Shown piece after piece: positions 35,024-47,259 of a stretch of DNA of 64,000 nucleotides. The position numbers were made by a program, and so were the translations under genes. The notes beneath the pieces are model-generated. The model was not told the DNA's origin, ran no database searches, and worked only from the letters and a program-made list of their open reading frames with translations. This stretch comes from Megaustenia siamemsis (lineage: Eukaryota; Mollusca; Gastropoda; Stylommatophora; Ariophantidae): NCBI GenBank assembly GCA_032433765.1, contig JAVIAB010000051.1, positions 148,576,275-148,640,274 of the forward strand. Reading direction: 5' to 3'. Each line of letters begins with the position of its first letter. The first letter of the stretch is position 1.

Positions 35024-35029
35024 GCAAGT
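35024..35029 (+). promoter_or_regulatory. GC-type 5' splice site
   Basis: CAG|GCAAGT. Non-canonical GC donors typically show a strong AG|GCAAGT consensus, as here. No nearby GT donor keeps the frame in a plausible Ig sequence: the next candidate would add ASG and read on into non-Ig sequence. Confidence 0.6.
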
Positions 35030-35278
35030 GGGTTCATTTCAGTGTCTGAATCTTAACATCAAAACACACAGATTGAAAATTATTGTTAGATTATCCTGAC
35101 TCTTGTAGTAGCGAAAATGAAGTTCTAGCGCTGGAGAGAAGTAGACATGGTACGAGTAAGAGGTGTGAGATAACAAGGGTAAAAAAAAAAACCAGAAGTA
35201 GCGATAATCATAAATATAATGTGTTGTGTTTTCTGGCTTGGATTTGCGTGTTTAATTTGTATAGTTTATTTGTTATAC

Positions 35279-35303
35279 CTAATGAAGGCGTTTGTCGAAA
35301 CGT
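35279..35303 (+). ncRNA. Degenerate hammerhead-like motif
   Basis: CTAATGAAGGCGTTTGTCGAAACG resembles the CUGANGA..GAAA core with the conserved G replaced by A, so it is probably inactive. It probably marks a Penelope-like element remnant in the first visible intron. Confidence 0.35.
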
Positions 35304-35521
35304 TAGTGTGTCTTGTCTTTCTATTAGTTTATCTATATCATTTAATGTATACACACATATATACATACTAGCTCTTGTGTCTAGTGTTAAAATATTGTAC
35401 TTGTTTTCTAGTGATTCTTCATGTCAATGAATCTGTATGTTATTTTTTAACGTTGCCCAGTGTTAACAGAAACTATATGGTATATTTTGTATTAATTTCT
35501 ATTACATTATCTTTATAGAAC

Positions 35522-35828
35522 TGTGTGTCGACATTCTAAAAGAGGCCAACACAAAAAGGGGACTTCTAAAAACATCAAAAAGAAATAATCGACATTTTTC
35601 GGGCACTTCATGATAAGAGTAAAGTTGGAATACTTGGTTACAACTGGCAAAATACAGAGGCAGAGAGATTGCGGACGACTATTGAGAGAATATACTATAT
35701 AGCTCGGTGTCATGGCACGGAAAACGGTAAAAATAAAAAAGACAGAATTGATACGATGCACTGTGGATAAAGTTGGGGAAGGAGATGATAGTCTACGCAA
35801 ACCAGCTTGGCACATGATGATGATGTTA
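35522..35828 (+). mobile_element. LINE 3' fragment related to family B
   Basis: Encodes, with breaks, KEANTKRGLLKTSKRNNRHF and VKLEYLVTTGKIQRQRDCG, and ends CACATGATGATGATG. Same lineage as 12910-13115. Confidence 0.75.
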
Positions 35829-36633
35829 TGTTCTCCATAAGCGCATATTTGTTCTCATATTTTGTGAGGTACTTGTATATGAAACTTCATATAGCGTAGC
35901 TTCTAATATAATATTATTGTTACCTCACTTGCCTCTCATCGGTCGCCTCTCGTGCTAGCCTCGGGTACTGATGGACTAAACTAAACAATTCTATACACGT
36001 TTCGATCATAAAATAAATTATATAAGTAATGTACGCAACTAAACACTTGAAAAATAGTATATTACAAATTGTACTTCATGTTTGCATCTTTATTAGCTGT
36101 TTATTAGTGCCAAAATGTCAAGGAAAAAAAAACAGTGCAAGAAATAGCAGTGTCGGGTTTAAGAGTTTTACTTATCATATATAAGTTTAATAAATTTTAT
36201 ACTTTTTTTACCCCAAAAATATGTTTATTTTATTATATTGTTATTTGCAATATGCCATAAACAAATAAACAAACCGATAATGTTTAATAAAAACAATGAC
36301 AATAAATAAAACAACCGCTCATCACAGATGGTGATGAGTACTTGAGATTGCTGTGGTTGCAACTTTCTAGTATCGTGTGTGTATATATACATATATATAT
36401 ATACATATGTAGAGAGAGAGAGAGAGAGAGAGTTAGTGAGTTATTAGCGATCATCATCAATGCACTCCGAACATGTCCATTGGTGCTCTTTTCTATTCAA
36501 CAAAAAACATTCCTGTTAATTCACTGATGTTGTACACCCATCTTTTCATTTGCCTTCTCTGTCTTCTTTTCCTGGTACTGTGTCTTGCAGAATGGATTAT
36601 ATATATCATCTATTTATCATTATCTATAAATGC
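35829..36633. other. Unassigned intronic sequence
   Basis: A compound (TA)n/(GA)n microsatellite at 36380-36432. Otherwise AT-rich and unassigned. Confidence 0.5.
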
Positions 36634-36930
36634 AAAGTTACGAGACTTGAATCGGCGACTTAGCCCGCGGGTTTTTAGTTCATGTGGGTTCCTCCGCCTA
36701 TCCGGAAGTGTTCGGAAACTCCTGTCTATGTGTCGCCTCAAGCATCGTAAGACACGAGCGAGGCGCCATTCCTCGCCTTCTCAGAGTATAAACTCTGCTA
36801 CCCATTTCTGCCATTGGCTGGGTCGACCACGAGCACAATCGACACTGCTTCCGTGCGAATGGAACACATGTTTTCTGAACGGCGATGGCTATTGGGTGGT
36901 TTTCCTAACTAGACTACCGAGGCTCCCCCC
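36634..36930 (-). mobile_element. tRNA-derived SINE, family 2, copy b
   Basis: Matches copy a at 20511: CGAGACTTGAATCGGCG.., TGTCGCCTCAAGCATCG, TACCCATTTCTGCCATTGG. The minus-strand head near 36925 has CCTCGGTAGTCTAGTTAGG (A box). Next to a C9 run. Confidence 0.85.
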
Positions 36931-37416
36931 CCCCATATATATGAAAGTAAACTCTTTATACAGAGCTTCGCAGAAGGAGGAAATCTGATAATCAGAAGTC
37001 TCTCGTCATGCAAGTGTATGTTACAAATTCTAAGATGCGTGATAATGCATTTTCATTGATAAAACGATGTTTTTACGTCCTCAAGAATAAATACTAGATG
37101 CTGTTTGACATGTGCTACCTATATGTTTTAATGTTAATAAATGAAAGGAAACTCGAAAGCAGTCAACAAAGATATAAACTATATAACTCCCCTATCAGTA
37201 ACGGGTACAACGCTACTGCTGATATAAAATCATCTGCAGAAAAATTGGACAGGTGTGATTACTGCATAGCCTAATTCAGATAGGCCTGAGTGCTGAAAGG
37301 GAAACACCGAAACCACCACTAGCGTGACATGTTCAGGTTCACAAGTTAGAGATGTCTGACGTTAATCTCTCATATATCTCCCCCGATCGCTAAGCTGAAA
37401 ACGGCACACTAGTATG
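36931..37416. other. Unassigned intronic sequence
   Basis: Nothing recognisable. Confidence 0.4.
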
Positions 37417-37674
37417 TAAATAAGAAGTAAAGCGCCCCGTCATGCCACGTGGCATATACGGAATATGGTGTTAGTGACCATAATTTGTATAGACCTTCGG
37501 CACATGATTGTTGGTGTAATGTAGTCGGCATTACGCCCGTGCCGCTTTAGTTTCCCAGAAAAAAAATCCAGTACCCATTTAAGGCTTGGTGAACCCGGAA
37601 GACGTCGGTCAGGATTGAACCCGACTTCTAGTACTTTGTAGTCCAGTTCACTAAACTCTGCGCTATCGCGGCTA
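37417..37674 (-). mobile_element. tRNA-derived SINE, family 1, copy d
   Basis: Minus-strand copy; tail AAGAAGTAAAGCGCCCCGTC at 37422 and head GCTATCGCGGCT near 37670. Hairpin 2 (37442-37455) reads ATGCCA-CG-TGGCAT, with both arms changed relative to copy b. No convincing target-site duplication. Confidence 0.88.
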
Positions 37675-38682
37675 CGCTAGTGGGTAGTGTCCCTAAATTA
37701 TTAGAGCCAACATTATGAGTGAAGTCGTGACGTACTTCCTTCCACCATTGTTTATTCTTCGATCTTAGCTGTCCACTGACGTCAGGTTAATCAAATCAGA
37801 AAGTCACAACTCTACTCCACTGTTATAAGGTTGTCACTTAATGAACCTGCTAGCCGGACTAAGGTAGCAAAGATCAGGCAATAACTCAAATCCGGTTCCC
37901 ATTTGTCTTTACATGTCTGATACTCCGGGCCGAAGAGAGTGTTTCCAATCCAATCTGATTGACTACATGTTAGAACGTTACACTATGTGCTGCGCCAATG
38001 GTCTAGTGCATCCGATTTCTGCCAGCATTTTATTCGGGTTTCCTTTCCTTAGCCTTTGATTGTTTCCAATCTTCCTGCAAGGCAACAGATTGTGTTTTCT
38101 GTAGGAGGATTCTGCCCTTAGATGATTGGCTCCCCGAGTTTACGAACACCCATCTTGGTCTTGACCATCTGTCCGAGCTTTGTGCAGTTTTCTCTCTCGT
38201 ATATGGTCTGGTCTTGTGAGCTCTTGGGCACTACCTGCCTGTTTGATAGAGGACAGAGAGAGGAGAAAAGACAGAGAAGCATTGAACCCATGAAGTGGGA
38301 ATGGATTATTTCAGACCAGAGCGTGTACCACTCGTCGGTGGGTTCTGCGTCATCACTTAAAGATTCCATCTACTCCTGGCTCCTTTGTCTGGCCCCTCAC
38401 CAAGGACCTGTCCAGCTTGAGTGACCTTGCCAGGTGTTAAGTTCCCACTAGCATAGCTCCTTGGATCCCGGAGGCGCACAAGCCCTCCAACCACAACAAG
38501 GTGAGCCTAATGTGGAGGAGAAGTGAGTGTTTCATCGCCTACATGTAAATTGTTTTACAAAATAGAAAACAGCTCTTTTCATGCCAGTGATCATTAAGGG
38601 GGAAGAAATTGTGTTAAAATCCAATCGTTTAGTCACCTTCTTTCTTTCAATCTGAATAAATTTCATGATTTTGTTTTTCTGT
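37675..38682. other. Unassigned intronic sequence
   Basis: 38110-38520 is moderately GC-rich with an open frame on each strand (38122-38424 + and 38118-38369 -) but no domain I recognise. The CCTTGCCAGGTGTTAAGTTC to ACAACAAGG stretch (38425-38505) looks like a transposon end, by impression only. Confidence 0.35.
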
Positions 38683-38683
38683 T

Positions 38684-38718
38684 ACTAAACAGGGGGCACT
38701 GAAAGCCAACTTTTAGTT
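38684..38718 (+). promoter_or_regulatory. CTCF-like box within a 35-bp duplicated element, copy 1
   Basis: AGGGGGCACTGAAAGCCAAC lies 77 bp upstream of the Ig exon at 38795. Its reverse complement recurs at 61628-61662 with 31 of 35 bases alike. AGGGGGCACT fits the core of the animal CTCF motif. It may instead be a transposon end. Confidence 0.35.
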
Positions 38719-38794
38719 TCATGCATCACATTTACATATTTACTAGAGTTTTGTATGTGGAAATGAATGTTAATTATATATGTACGCACCACAG

Positions 38795-38909
38795 ATATCA
38801 CACTGGAACCTTGTCATCAAGTCTGTGCAGAAGGGAGACGAAGGGACATATCAATGCCAGATCACGGACAAAGTACCGCTCAAAACACATATACATCTGC
38901 AAGTCAATC
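38795..38909 (+). CDS. Ig-superfamily adhesion gene, exon encoding the end of Ig domain 1
   Basis: 115 nt: starts phase 0 at ATATCACACTGG and ends with one base of the next codon. It codes for ISHWNLVIKSVQKGDEGTYQ, then CQITDKVPLKTH and IHLQVN. W.L.I..VQ..D.G.Y.CQ is the E-F-G strand signature of Ig domains and includes the second disulphide Cys (YQC). The acceptor GCACCACAG has a weak pyrimidine tract; the donor AATC|GTGAGC is good. Joined to 34913-35023 it gives ..VDHRMAEGQ-ISHWNLVIK.., the expected spacing. DWNLVI-type strands are typical of neurotrimin, lachesin and zig-8-like proteins. Confidence 0.85.
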
Positions 38910-38911
38910 GT

Positions 38912-39356
38912 GAGCACTTTTACAAGTCATCCCATCAATCCAACCTAACCAAGTATTTATGTGTACACGTCACTGACACACTACGTAAACACACAAGAAG
39001 ACTAACGACCTCGTATTTGTTTGCTGTTGATTCGTATGGGAAAGTACTTTACTGTGACGTCATTACATTTTGCAACGTTTCTCTTTCCTACTTTTCTCAA
39101 TTTAACGTAATTATTGTATGTATATCTTTTGTGTGTGTTTGTGTACACCGTGTGTACACATTTATGTTCATTAAGCTGAAGACATTTGAAGGGGAAAAAA
39201 AAACAACGAATCTGGCAGGATATTATTTTTCTAACATCAATGACATTATGATAAAAGCTGTCATTTTTGAATTATGAGAGCCTTAATTATTTCTGATTTC
39301 CTGTCCAAATTATTCTGCTGATTTAAGTATAAGTTTGCACTTTTACAGCACTTTTT
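38912..39356. other. Start of the 21-kb second intron, unassigned
   Basis: The exon frame stays open well past the donor (a reading frame runs to 39277), but the residues lose all Ig character after LQVN, which supports splicing at 38910. No other feature. Confidence 0.5.
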
Positions 39357-40560
39357 AAACCCTAGTATAAGAAACAAGCAAGCAAGCAAACTCTAGTATA
39401 AGAAACAAGCAAGCAAGCAAACCCTAGTATAAGAAACAAGCAAGCAAGCAAACCCTAGTATAAGAAACAAGCAAGCAAGCAAACCCTAGTATAAGAAACA
39501 AGCAAGCAAGCAAACCCTAGTATAAGAAACAAGCAAGCAAACCCTAGTATAAGAAACAAGCAAGCAAGCAAACCCTAGTATAAGAAACAAGCAAGCAAGC
39601 AAACCCTAGTATAAGAAACAAGCAAGCAAGCAAACCCTAGTATAAGAAACAAGCAAGCAAGCAAACCCTAGTATAAGAAACAAACAAGCAAGCAAACCCT
39701 AGTATAAGAAACAAGCAAGCAAGCAAACCCTAGTATAAGAAACAAACAAGCAAGCAAACCCTAGTATAAGAAACAAGCAAGCAAGCAAACCCTAGTATAA
39801 GAAACAAGCAAGCAAGTAAACCCTAGTATAAGAAACAAGCAAGCAAGCAAACCCTAGTATAAGAAACAAGCAAGCAAGCAAACCCTAGTATAAGAAACAA
39901 GCAAGCAAGCAAACCCTAGTATAAGAAACAAGCAAGCATACAAACTCTAGTGTAAGAAACAAACAAGCAAGTAAACCCTAGTATAAGAAACAAGGAAGCA
40001 AACCCTAGTATAACAAGCAAGCAAGTAAACCCTAGTATAACAAGCAAGCAAGCAAACTCTAGTATAAGAAACAAACAAGCAAGCAAACTCTAGTATAAGA
40101 AACAAGCAAGCAAGCAAACCCTAGTATAAGAAACAAGCAAGCAAGCAAACCCTAGTATAAGAAACAAGCAAGCAAGTAAACCCTAGTATAAGAAACAAGC
40201 AAGCAAACCCTAGTATAACAAGCAAGCAAGTAAACCCTAGTAAAACAAACAAGCAAGCAAACCCTAGTATAACAAGCAAGCAAGTAAACCCTAGTATAAC
40301 AAACAAGCAAGCAAACCCTAGTATAACAAACAAGCAAGCAAACCCTAGTATAACAAACAAGCAAGCAAACCCTAGTATAACAAACAAGCAAGCAAACCCT
40401 AGTATAACAAACAAGCAAGCAAACCCTAGTATAAAAAGCAAGCAAGTAAACCCTAGTATAACAAACAAGCATGCTAACCCTAGTATAAGAAACAAACAAG
40501 CAAGTAAACCCTAGTATAAGAAACAAGCAAGCAAACCCTAGTATAATAAACAAGCAAACC
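39357..40560. repeat. 31-bp minisatellite, about 38 copies
   Basis: The unit contains AAACCCTAGTATAAGAAACA followed by (AGCA)n. Length varies with the number of AGCA steps (27, 31 and shorter 23-bp forms in the second half). Minus-strand frames read LGFACLFVI repeats; not a gene. Confidence 0.95.
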
Positions 40561-40982
40561 CTAATATATTACAGAAATACTGTACTATTTTCGAACTTAC
40601 CCCATTATATGTACAGTATTATGAGGGGGTATGTTTGTTTTTATTTAAGAAAGTTGAGGTCTAATATTAGTGAGATGAGAAGTGACGAGGCGACATTTGT
40701 TGAGCTGGTTAGCTTGAACAGAAACTAGAGCGGAGAATGTAGTCAAATAGATTGGATGATGTGAGTATACTGTAGTGATAGGAAGGACACACTGACGGAA
40801 CGAAGACGCCCGTTAGGTAAAGGCCACAGTAGCGAGATGGTTAGTGCACTCGTCTTCGTGCAGCTCCGACTGCAAGACCGGGCTTGTTTTATTCTATTCG
40901 ACCCGGTGTTAGGTTTATCAAGCCTCTTGCAATTGGTTCAGGAGCTTTTTTTCTGGGTTAGTAAGCTGCTGAAATAAATGTC
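40561..40982. other. Unassigned, with a tRNA-like stretch
   Basis: Near 40826-40900 AGTAGCGAGATGGTTAGTGC resembles a tRNA A box; the B box is poor. Possibly an old SINE head. Confidence 0.3.
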
Positions 40983-41310
40983 TAAGGAAAATACTTGGTA
41001 TAGAATGGAACGAATTCAAAACAAACGAGGAAATTAGAGAAATCGCCAATCAACCACTAATATCTTCAGTAATAAAGAAAAGACGATGGTCATACGTTGG
41101 ACATGTGATGAGAAGAGATAATAATCGAATAGCAAAGCAAGCCCTCATATGGGAAACAACAGGTAAAAGAAAAAGAGGAAGACCCAGGGAGACACTGAGA
41201 AGAACATTGATGAGAGAGGCAAGAGCAGCAGGAATCGGCTCCCTCAATGAGATAGAACTGCTTGCACAGAACAGAGACAGATGGCGAGATTTGATAAAAT
41301 ATCTTTAAAA
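40983..41310 (+). mobile_element. LINE C-terminal fragment (family E)
   Basis: Open frame with LGIEWNEFKTNEEIREIANQ, RRWSYVGHVMRRDNNRIAKQ, GKRKRGRPRETLRR and LLAQNRDRWRDLIKYL, ending at a stop (41308). It is the same C-terminal plan as other LINEs here but a distinct sequence. RT and endonuclease are absent. Confidence 0.8.
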
Positions 41311-41514
41311 GAAAACTGCTAGAACAAAAATTCATATAGGAGAAGGTGTATCTTGGTCTACGCCCTATGGGCCGGTTACGGCTCGAAAGGTCAATAGATT
41401 AGATAGAAGCTGCTCTGACGTTGTGCTAACCAAACAACCAATGACCGCACAGATGGCCATTAGTATATGTGGGCATTATCACATTTGCTTTGCATACCAG
41501 TGCAGACCTTTAAA

Positions 41515-41531
41515 CTCACACACACATGTAT

Positions 41532-41623
<92 letters not shown>

Positions 41624-41624
41624 T
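41515..41624. repeat. Compound (CA)n(TA)n(GA)n microsatellite
   Basis: (CA) about 10, (TA) about 22 and (GA) about 16 in sequence, then (TG) steps. Confidence 0.95.
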
Positions 41625-41789
41625 GTGTGTTTGGCGTCTTGACAGACGGTTGGTAGCAAGCAACTATGATAAATCAGAAGTTTGGTCAAATATTAGTGTC
41701 TTATGCTGGATGTTGTTTTGCTGAACAGTTTCACACGTGGTTGAATCTCCCTATGTTGGATAGACAGATTCAACCCCAGAATGAACAAT

Positions 41790-42215
41790 ATGTATTCGTG
41801 GTCCCTAACCTCGTCTCCTTTTCTCCTGCGCCTTTCGTCTTCTGAATTTGATAACAACCCTGCCTGTCATGTTGCTGTGCCGTTGTTTGTTCTCCATGTG
41901 CTACGATCCCAGATTTTCCCAGTTTCTTTCACTGATAGAGAATTCACTCAAGGAAGCCCTGCAAACATCCTTACATCTCAGCACTGGTCTGGCCTTTGGT
42001 CTCTTTCTGTCCCTAACTTCGCCATACAATATTTGTTTGGGAATGTGATTGTTTGCCATTCTCCTTTCATAACCCAGCCACCTTAGTCTCCCACTACTAA
42101 GTGTTGCCATGACAGATGTGAGTTTGGCTCGTTGTAAAACATTAGAGTTATTTACTTTGTCCTGCCACTTGATGTTCATAATCTCTCGAAGGCATCGTGC
42201 ATAAAAGCTGTTTAA
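41790..42215 (-). mobile_element. LINE C-terminal fragment (family F)
   Basis: Minus strand: NSFYARCLREIMNIKWQDKV, LSSGRLRWLGYERRMANNHI, PKQILYGEVRDRKRPKARP and VLRCKDVCRASL. This resembles the C-termini of another invertebrate LINE lineage (RLRWLGHV..M...RIPK..L.GEL..GKRP.GRP). Truncated at both ends. Confidence 0.75.
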
Positions 42216-42589
42216 CCAACGACATATATATTCATACAAGTGCATGTTTGTATGAACATATATCGCATAATAGAAACATTTCAAATAGACATTTCGCATA
42301 CAAATAAATTACTGTATCCCTCCCTGTACAAATATTGCTCTAATGCATATGTTGCATACATTTACATAATACTTATTACAAACCCAGCCATGTTTTAAAA
42401 ATAACGTTTCACATACAACATATTCAAACATATTACATGCAAATTCATTCATGTTATCAAAATGTATTACGTACAAACGCATATGACATATTGATGTAAC
42501 AATAACACAAAGAAATGGCTACTCAAAACGAACACAAGAGCTTTTGTCTTGTTTACATGCAACTCTATTGTGTGTTACCAGATGATTCA

Positions 42590-43080
42590 TGGTCATCAGG
42601 TCGTATGTCCTCTACAGAACGTTCCATTCACCACAGCCCGTCTTAAATAATCTCTGTCTCTAGCCAGATTTCCCACTTCTGTTGTCATGTTCAAAGTCTC
42701 TTTGATGTCCTGAAATCACTTTCTTCTTGATCTGCCCCTGACGCGTCGCCCAGGAACCATACCTTCCATTACTGTTCTATCCAGCTCGATGAGTCTTTTG
42801 ACGTGGCCATAATATTTTAATTTCTTCTGTATGATGGTGTTTATAAGCCAGTTCTTTTTTATATTTAAATCTTTTGATATATCTTTGCTACATTTTTTCA
42901 TTGGCCAGTGCATCTTAACGATTTTTCTGTAGCATTTTGCTTCGAATGAATCGATGTTTCTTCCTTTTTGCAAGATTGTCCAGGATTCACAACCATATGT
43001 TGTTATCGGGACGATACATGCCCTCAGTAGTGTTAATGTTACTGTCATGCTGGTATTGTGCCCCTTGTGCTTCATGCTTT
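42590..43080 (-). mobile_element. LINE C-terminal fragment (family G)
   Basis: Minus strand: TLLRACIVPITTYGCESWTI, FEAKCYRKIVKMHWPMKKCS, KLKYYGHVKRLIELDRTVME and GMVPGRRVRGRSRRK. The thumb/C-terminal part of an RT-encoding element. A relative lies at 54140-54370 on the plus strand. Confidence 0.8.
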
Positions 43081-43500
43081 TAATGTTGATGTAATGAGAT
43101 GACCGTAGAGTCCTGTTCTGTCACAGACTTCCATGTCACAATCGGGCTATGTTTCAATACGGGAAATCTAATTGATTTTTATCTTCTTTTTTTAAAACAT
43201 TAAGCCATCCTTTCTATGGTCACGTCACATTGGTTTTCGGTGAAATAAACACATCACTGGTAAAGTCTTGACCGCAGTGTTTGAACAACGAATAGATGTT
43301 GGAAGAATGGTATTGCAGTACCCTACATGGACGCCACTCTCAAGGTGTGCTGGGGCTTTTTATACTAACAGATCACTCAGCCTTTAGTCTTGTGTAGGAC
43401 ATCTATAATGAGAGATAATACGTTCTGAGCTTGCACCTTACGGTTTGTGTCTCAACACTTCCTGGTCTGTGGACTTAGTGCATGCAGTAAATCCCGACAT
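43081..43500. other. Unassigned intronic sequence
   Basis: Nothing recognisable before the TTGATC array. Confidence 0.4.
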
Positions 43501-43504
43501 TAAT

Positions 43505-46500
43505 GAAAATGTTGATCTTGATCTCGGTCTTCATTTTAATATTGGTATTGATCTTGTTATTGATCTTGCCTTCTTCTAGTTATTGATCTTGGTATTGATC
43601 TTGGTCTTGGTATTGATCTTGATCTTGGTATTGATCTTGATCTTGTTATTGAAATTGATCTTGGTATTGATCTTGATCTTGTTATTGATCCTGATCTTGT
43701 TATTGATCTTGGTCTTGTTATTGATCTTGCCTTCTTCTAGTTATTGATCTTGGTATTGATCTTGATCTTGGTATTGATCTTGATCTTGGTATTGATCTTG
43801 ATCTTGGTATTGATCTTGATCTTGATCTTGGTATTGATCTTGATCTTGTTATTGATCCTGATCTTGTTATTGATCTTGATCTTGGTATTGAACTTGCCTT
43901 CTCCTAGTTATTGATCTTGGTATTGATCTTGATATTGATCTTGGTATTGATCTTGTTATTGATCTTGACCTTCTCCTAGTCATTGATCTTGGTATTGATC
44001 TTGATCTTGGTATTGATCTTGATCTTGTTATTGAACTTGATCTTGGTATTGATCTTGATCTTGTTATTGATCCTGATCTTGGTATTGATCTTGATCTTGT
44101 TATTGAATTTGCCTTCTCCTAGTTATTGATCTTGGTATTGATCTTGATCTTGGTATTGATCTTGATCTTGTTATTGATCTTGATCTTGGTATTGATCTTG
44201 ATCTTGATCTTGTTATTGATCTTGATCTTATTATTGATCTTGATCTTGGTATTGATCGTGATCTTGTTATTGATCTTGATCTTGGTATTGATCTTGATCT
44301 TGTTATTGATCTTGATCTTGATCTTGGTATTGATTTTGATCTTGGTATTGATCTTGATCTTGTTATTGATCTTGCATTCTCCTAGTTATTGATCTTGGTA
44401 TTGATTTTGATGTTGGTATTGATCTTGATCCTGATCTTGATCTTGTTATTGATCTTGCCTTCTTCTAGTTATTGATCTTGGTGTTGTTGATTTTGTTATT
44501 GATCTTGATCATGGTATTGATCTTGATCTTGGTATTGATCTTGATCTTGTTATTGATCTTGCCTTCTTCTGGTTATTGATCTTGGTATTGATCTTGATCT
44601 TGTTATTGATCTTGATCTTGGTATTGATATTGATATTGATCTTGATCTTGTTATTGATCTTGATCTTGTTATTGATCTTTTTATTTATCTTGTTATTGAT
44701 CTTGATCTTGGTATTGATCTTGGTCTTGTTATTGATCTTGCCTTCTCCTAGTTATTGATTTTGTTATTGATCTTCATCTTGGTATTGATCCTGATCTTGT
44801 TATTGATCTTGCCTTCTCCTAGTTATTGATCTTGTTATTGATCTTCATCTTGGTATTGATCTTGATTTTCATCATGATATTGATCTTGATCTTGTTATTG
44901 ATCTTGCCTTCTAGTTATTATCTTGGTATTGATCTTGATCTTGGTATTGATCTTGGTATTGATCTTGATCTTTGTATTGATCTTGGTATTTATCTTGTTA
45001 TTGATCTTGATCTTGGTATTGATCTTGATCTTTGTATTGATCTTGGTATTTATCTTGTTATTGATCTTGATCTTGGTATTGATCTTGATATTGATCTTGA
45101 TCTTGTTATTGATCTTGATCTTGGTATTTATCTTGGTATTGATCTTGTTATTGATCTTGATCTTGTTATTGATCTTGATCTTGGTATTGATCTTGATCTT
45201 GGTATTTATCTTGGTATTGATCTTGTTATTGATCTTGATCTTGTTATTGATCTTGATCTTGGTATTGATCTTGGTATTGATCTTGATCTTGGTATTGATC
45301 TTGGTATTGATCTTGTTATTGATCTTGATCTTGGTATTGATCTTGATCATCATCATGATCTTGATCTTGATATTGATCTTGATCTTGTTATTGATCATGC
45401 CTTCTCCTAGTTATTGATCTTGTTATTGACCTTGATCTTGGTATTGATCTTGATCTTGATCATGATATTGATTTTGAACTTGTTATTGATCTTGCCTTCT
45501 CCTAGTTATTGATCTTGGTATTGATCTTGATCTTGTTATTGATCTTGATCTTGGTATTGATCTTGATCCTGTTCTTGGTATTGATCTTGATCTTGTTATT
45601 GTTCTTGCCTTCTCCTAGTTATTGATCTTGTTATTGATCTTGATCATGGTACTGATCTTAATCTTCATCTTGATATTGATCTTGATCTTTGTATTGATCT
45701 TGATCTTGGTATTGATTTTGTTCTTTATGTTGCTCTTGGTATTGATCTTGATCTTGAAATTGATCTTGATCTTTATATTGATCTTGGTATTGACCTTGAT
45801 CTTGGTAATGATCTTGATCTTTGTATTGATCTGATCTTGATATTGATCTTGGTATTGATCTTGATCTTGCTATTTATCTTGATCTTGGTATTGATCTTGG
45901 TATTGATCTTGATCTTTATATTGATCTTGGTATTGATCTTGATCTTTATATTGATCTTGGTATTGATCCTGATTTTGGTATTGATCTTGATCTTGTTATT
46001 GATCTTGGTATTGATCTTGATTTTGATCTTGGTATTGATCTTGATCTTGTTATTGATCTTGACCTTCTCCTAGTTATTGATCTTGGTATTAATCTTGATT
46101 TTGATCTTGGTATTAATCTTGATCTTGTTATTGATCTTGGTATTGATCTTGATTTTGATCTTGGTATTAATCTTGATCTTGTTATTGATCTTGGTATTGA
46201 TCTTGATTTTGATCTTAGTATTAATATTGATCGTGGTATTGATCTTGACCTTCTCCTAGTTAATGATCTTGTTATTGATCTTGACCTTCTCCTAGTTTCT
46301 GATCTTGGATTTAATCTTGATCTTGGTATTGATCTTGACCTTCTCCTAGTTATTGATCTTGTTATTGATCTTGGTAATAATCTTGATCTTGGTATTGAAC
46401 CTGATGTTGGTATTGATCTTGATCTTGGTATTGATCTTGATCTTGATATTGATCTTGATATTGATCTTGGTATTGATCTTGATCGTGGTATTGAACCTGA

Positions 46501-47258
46501 TGTTGGTATTGATCTTGATCTTGGTATTGATCTTGATATTTATATTGATCTTGGTGTTGATCTTGATCTTGTTATTGATTTTTGTATTGATCATCCTGTT
46601 CTTGGTATTGATCTTGATCTTGGTATTGATCTTGATCTTTATATTGATCTTGGTATTGATCTTGGTATTGATGTTGGTATTGATCTTGATCTAGGTATTG
46701 ATCTTGATCTTTATATTGATCTTGGTATTGATCTTGAACTTTTTATTGATCTTGATCTTTATAATGATCTTGGTATTGATCTTGATCTTGGTATTGATCT
46801 TGATCTTGGTATTGATCTTGAACTTTTTATTGATCTTGATCTTGGTATTGATCTTGATCTTGGTATTGATCTTGAACTTTTTATTGATCTTGATCTTGGT
46901 ATTGATCTTGATCTTGGTATTGATCTTGATCTTGGTATTGATCTTGAACTTTTTATTGATCTTGATCTTGGTATTGATCTTGATCTTGGTATTGATCTTG
47001 AACTTTTTATTGATCTTGATCTTGGTATTGATCTTGATCTTGGTATTGATCTTGAACTTTTTATTGATCTTGATCTTTATAACGATCTTGGTATTGATCT
47101 TGATCTTGGTATTGATCTTGATCTTGGTATTGATCTTGATCGTTATATTGATCTTAGTATTGATCTTAATCTTTATAGTGACCTTGGTATTGATCATGAT
47201 CTTGGTACTGATCTTTATTTTGTAGTGATCTTGGTATTGATCTTGATCTTGGTATTGA
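43505..47258. repeat. TTGATCTTGGTA low-order array
   Basis: A 3.7-kb array built from TTGATCTTGGTAT, TTGATCTTGATC and TTGATCTTGTTAT words (6- and 12-bp steps). From 43570 to 46340 it is punctuated about 18 times by CCTTCTCCTAGTTATTGATC, giving irregular higher-order units of 70-300 bp; after 46360 this punctuation stops. AACTTTTTATTGATC variants form a sub-block at 46730-47070. Confidence 0.95.
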
Positions 47259-47259
47259 T

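Noticed and set aside
38118..38424. Open frames on both strands as a possible gene
   Set aside because: No domain, no splice partner, and neither joins to the Ig exons in a sensible way.
38780..39277. A single 165-aa ORF as a complete gene
   Set aside because: Only the first 38 codons after the acceptor at 38794 have Ig character; the rest is intron read-through, and the donor at 38910 joins in phase to the microexon.
44126..47225. LILVLILIL and KINTKIKI repeat proteins
   Set aside because: Low-complexity TTGATC array; both strands open, no coding signal.
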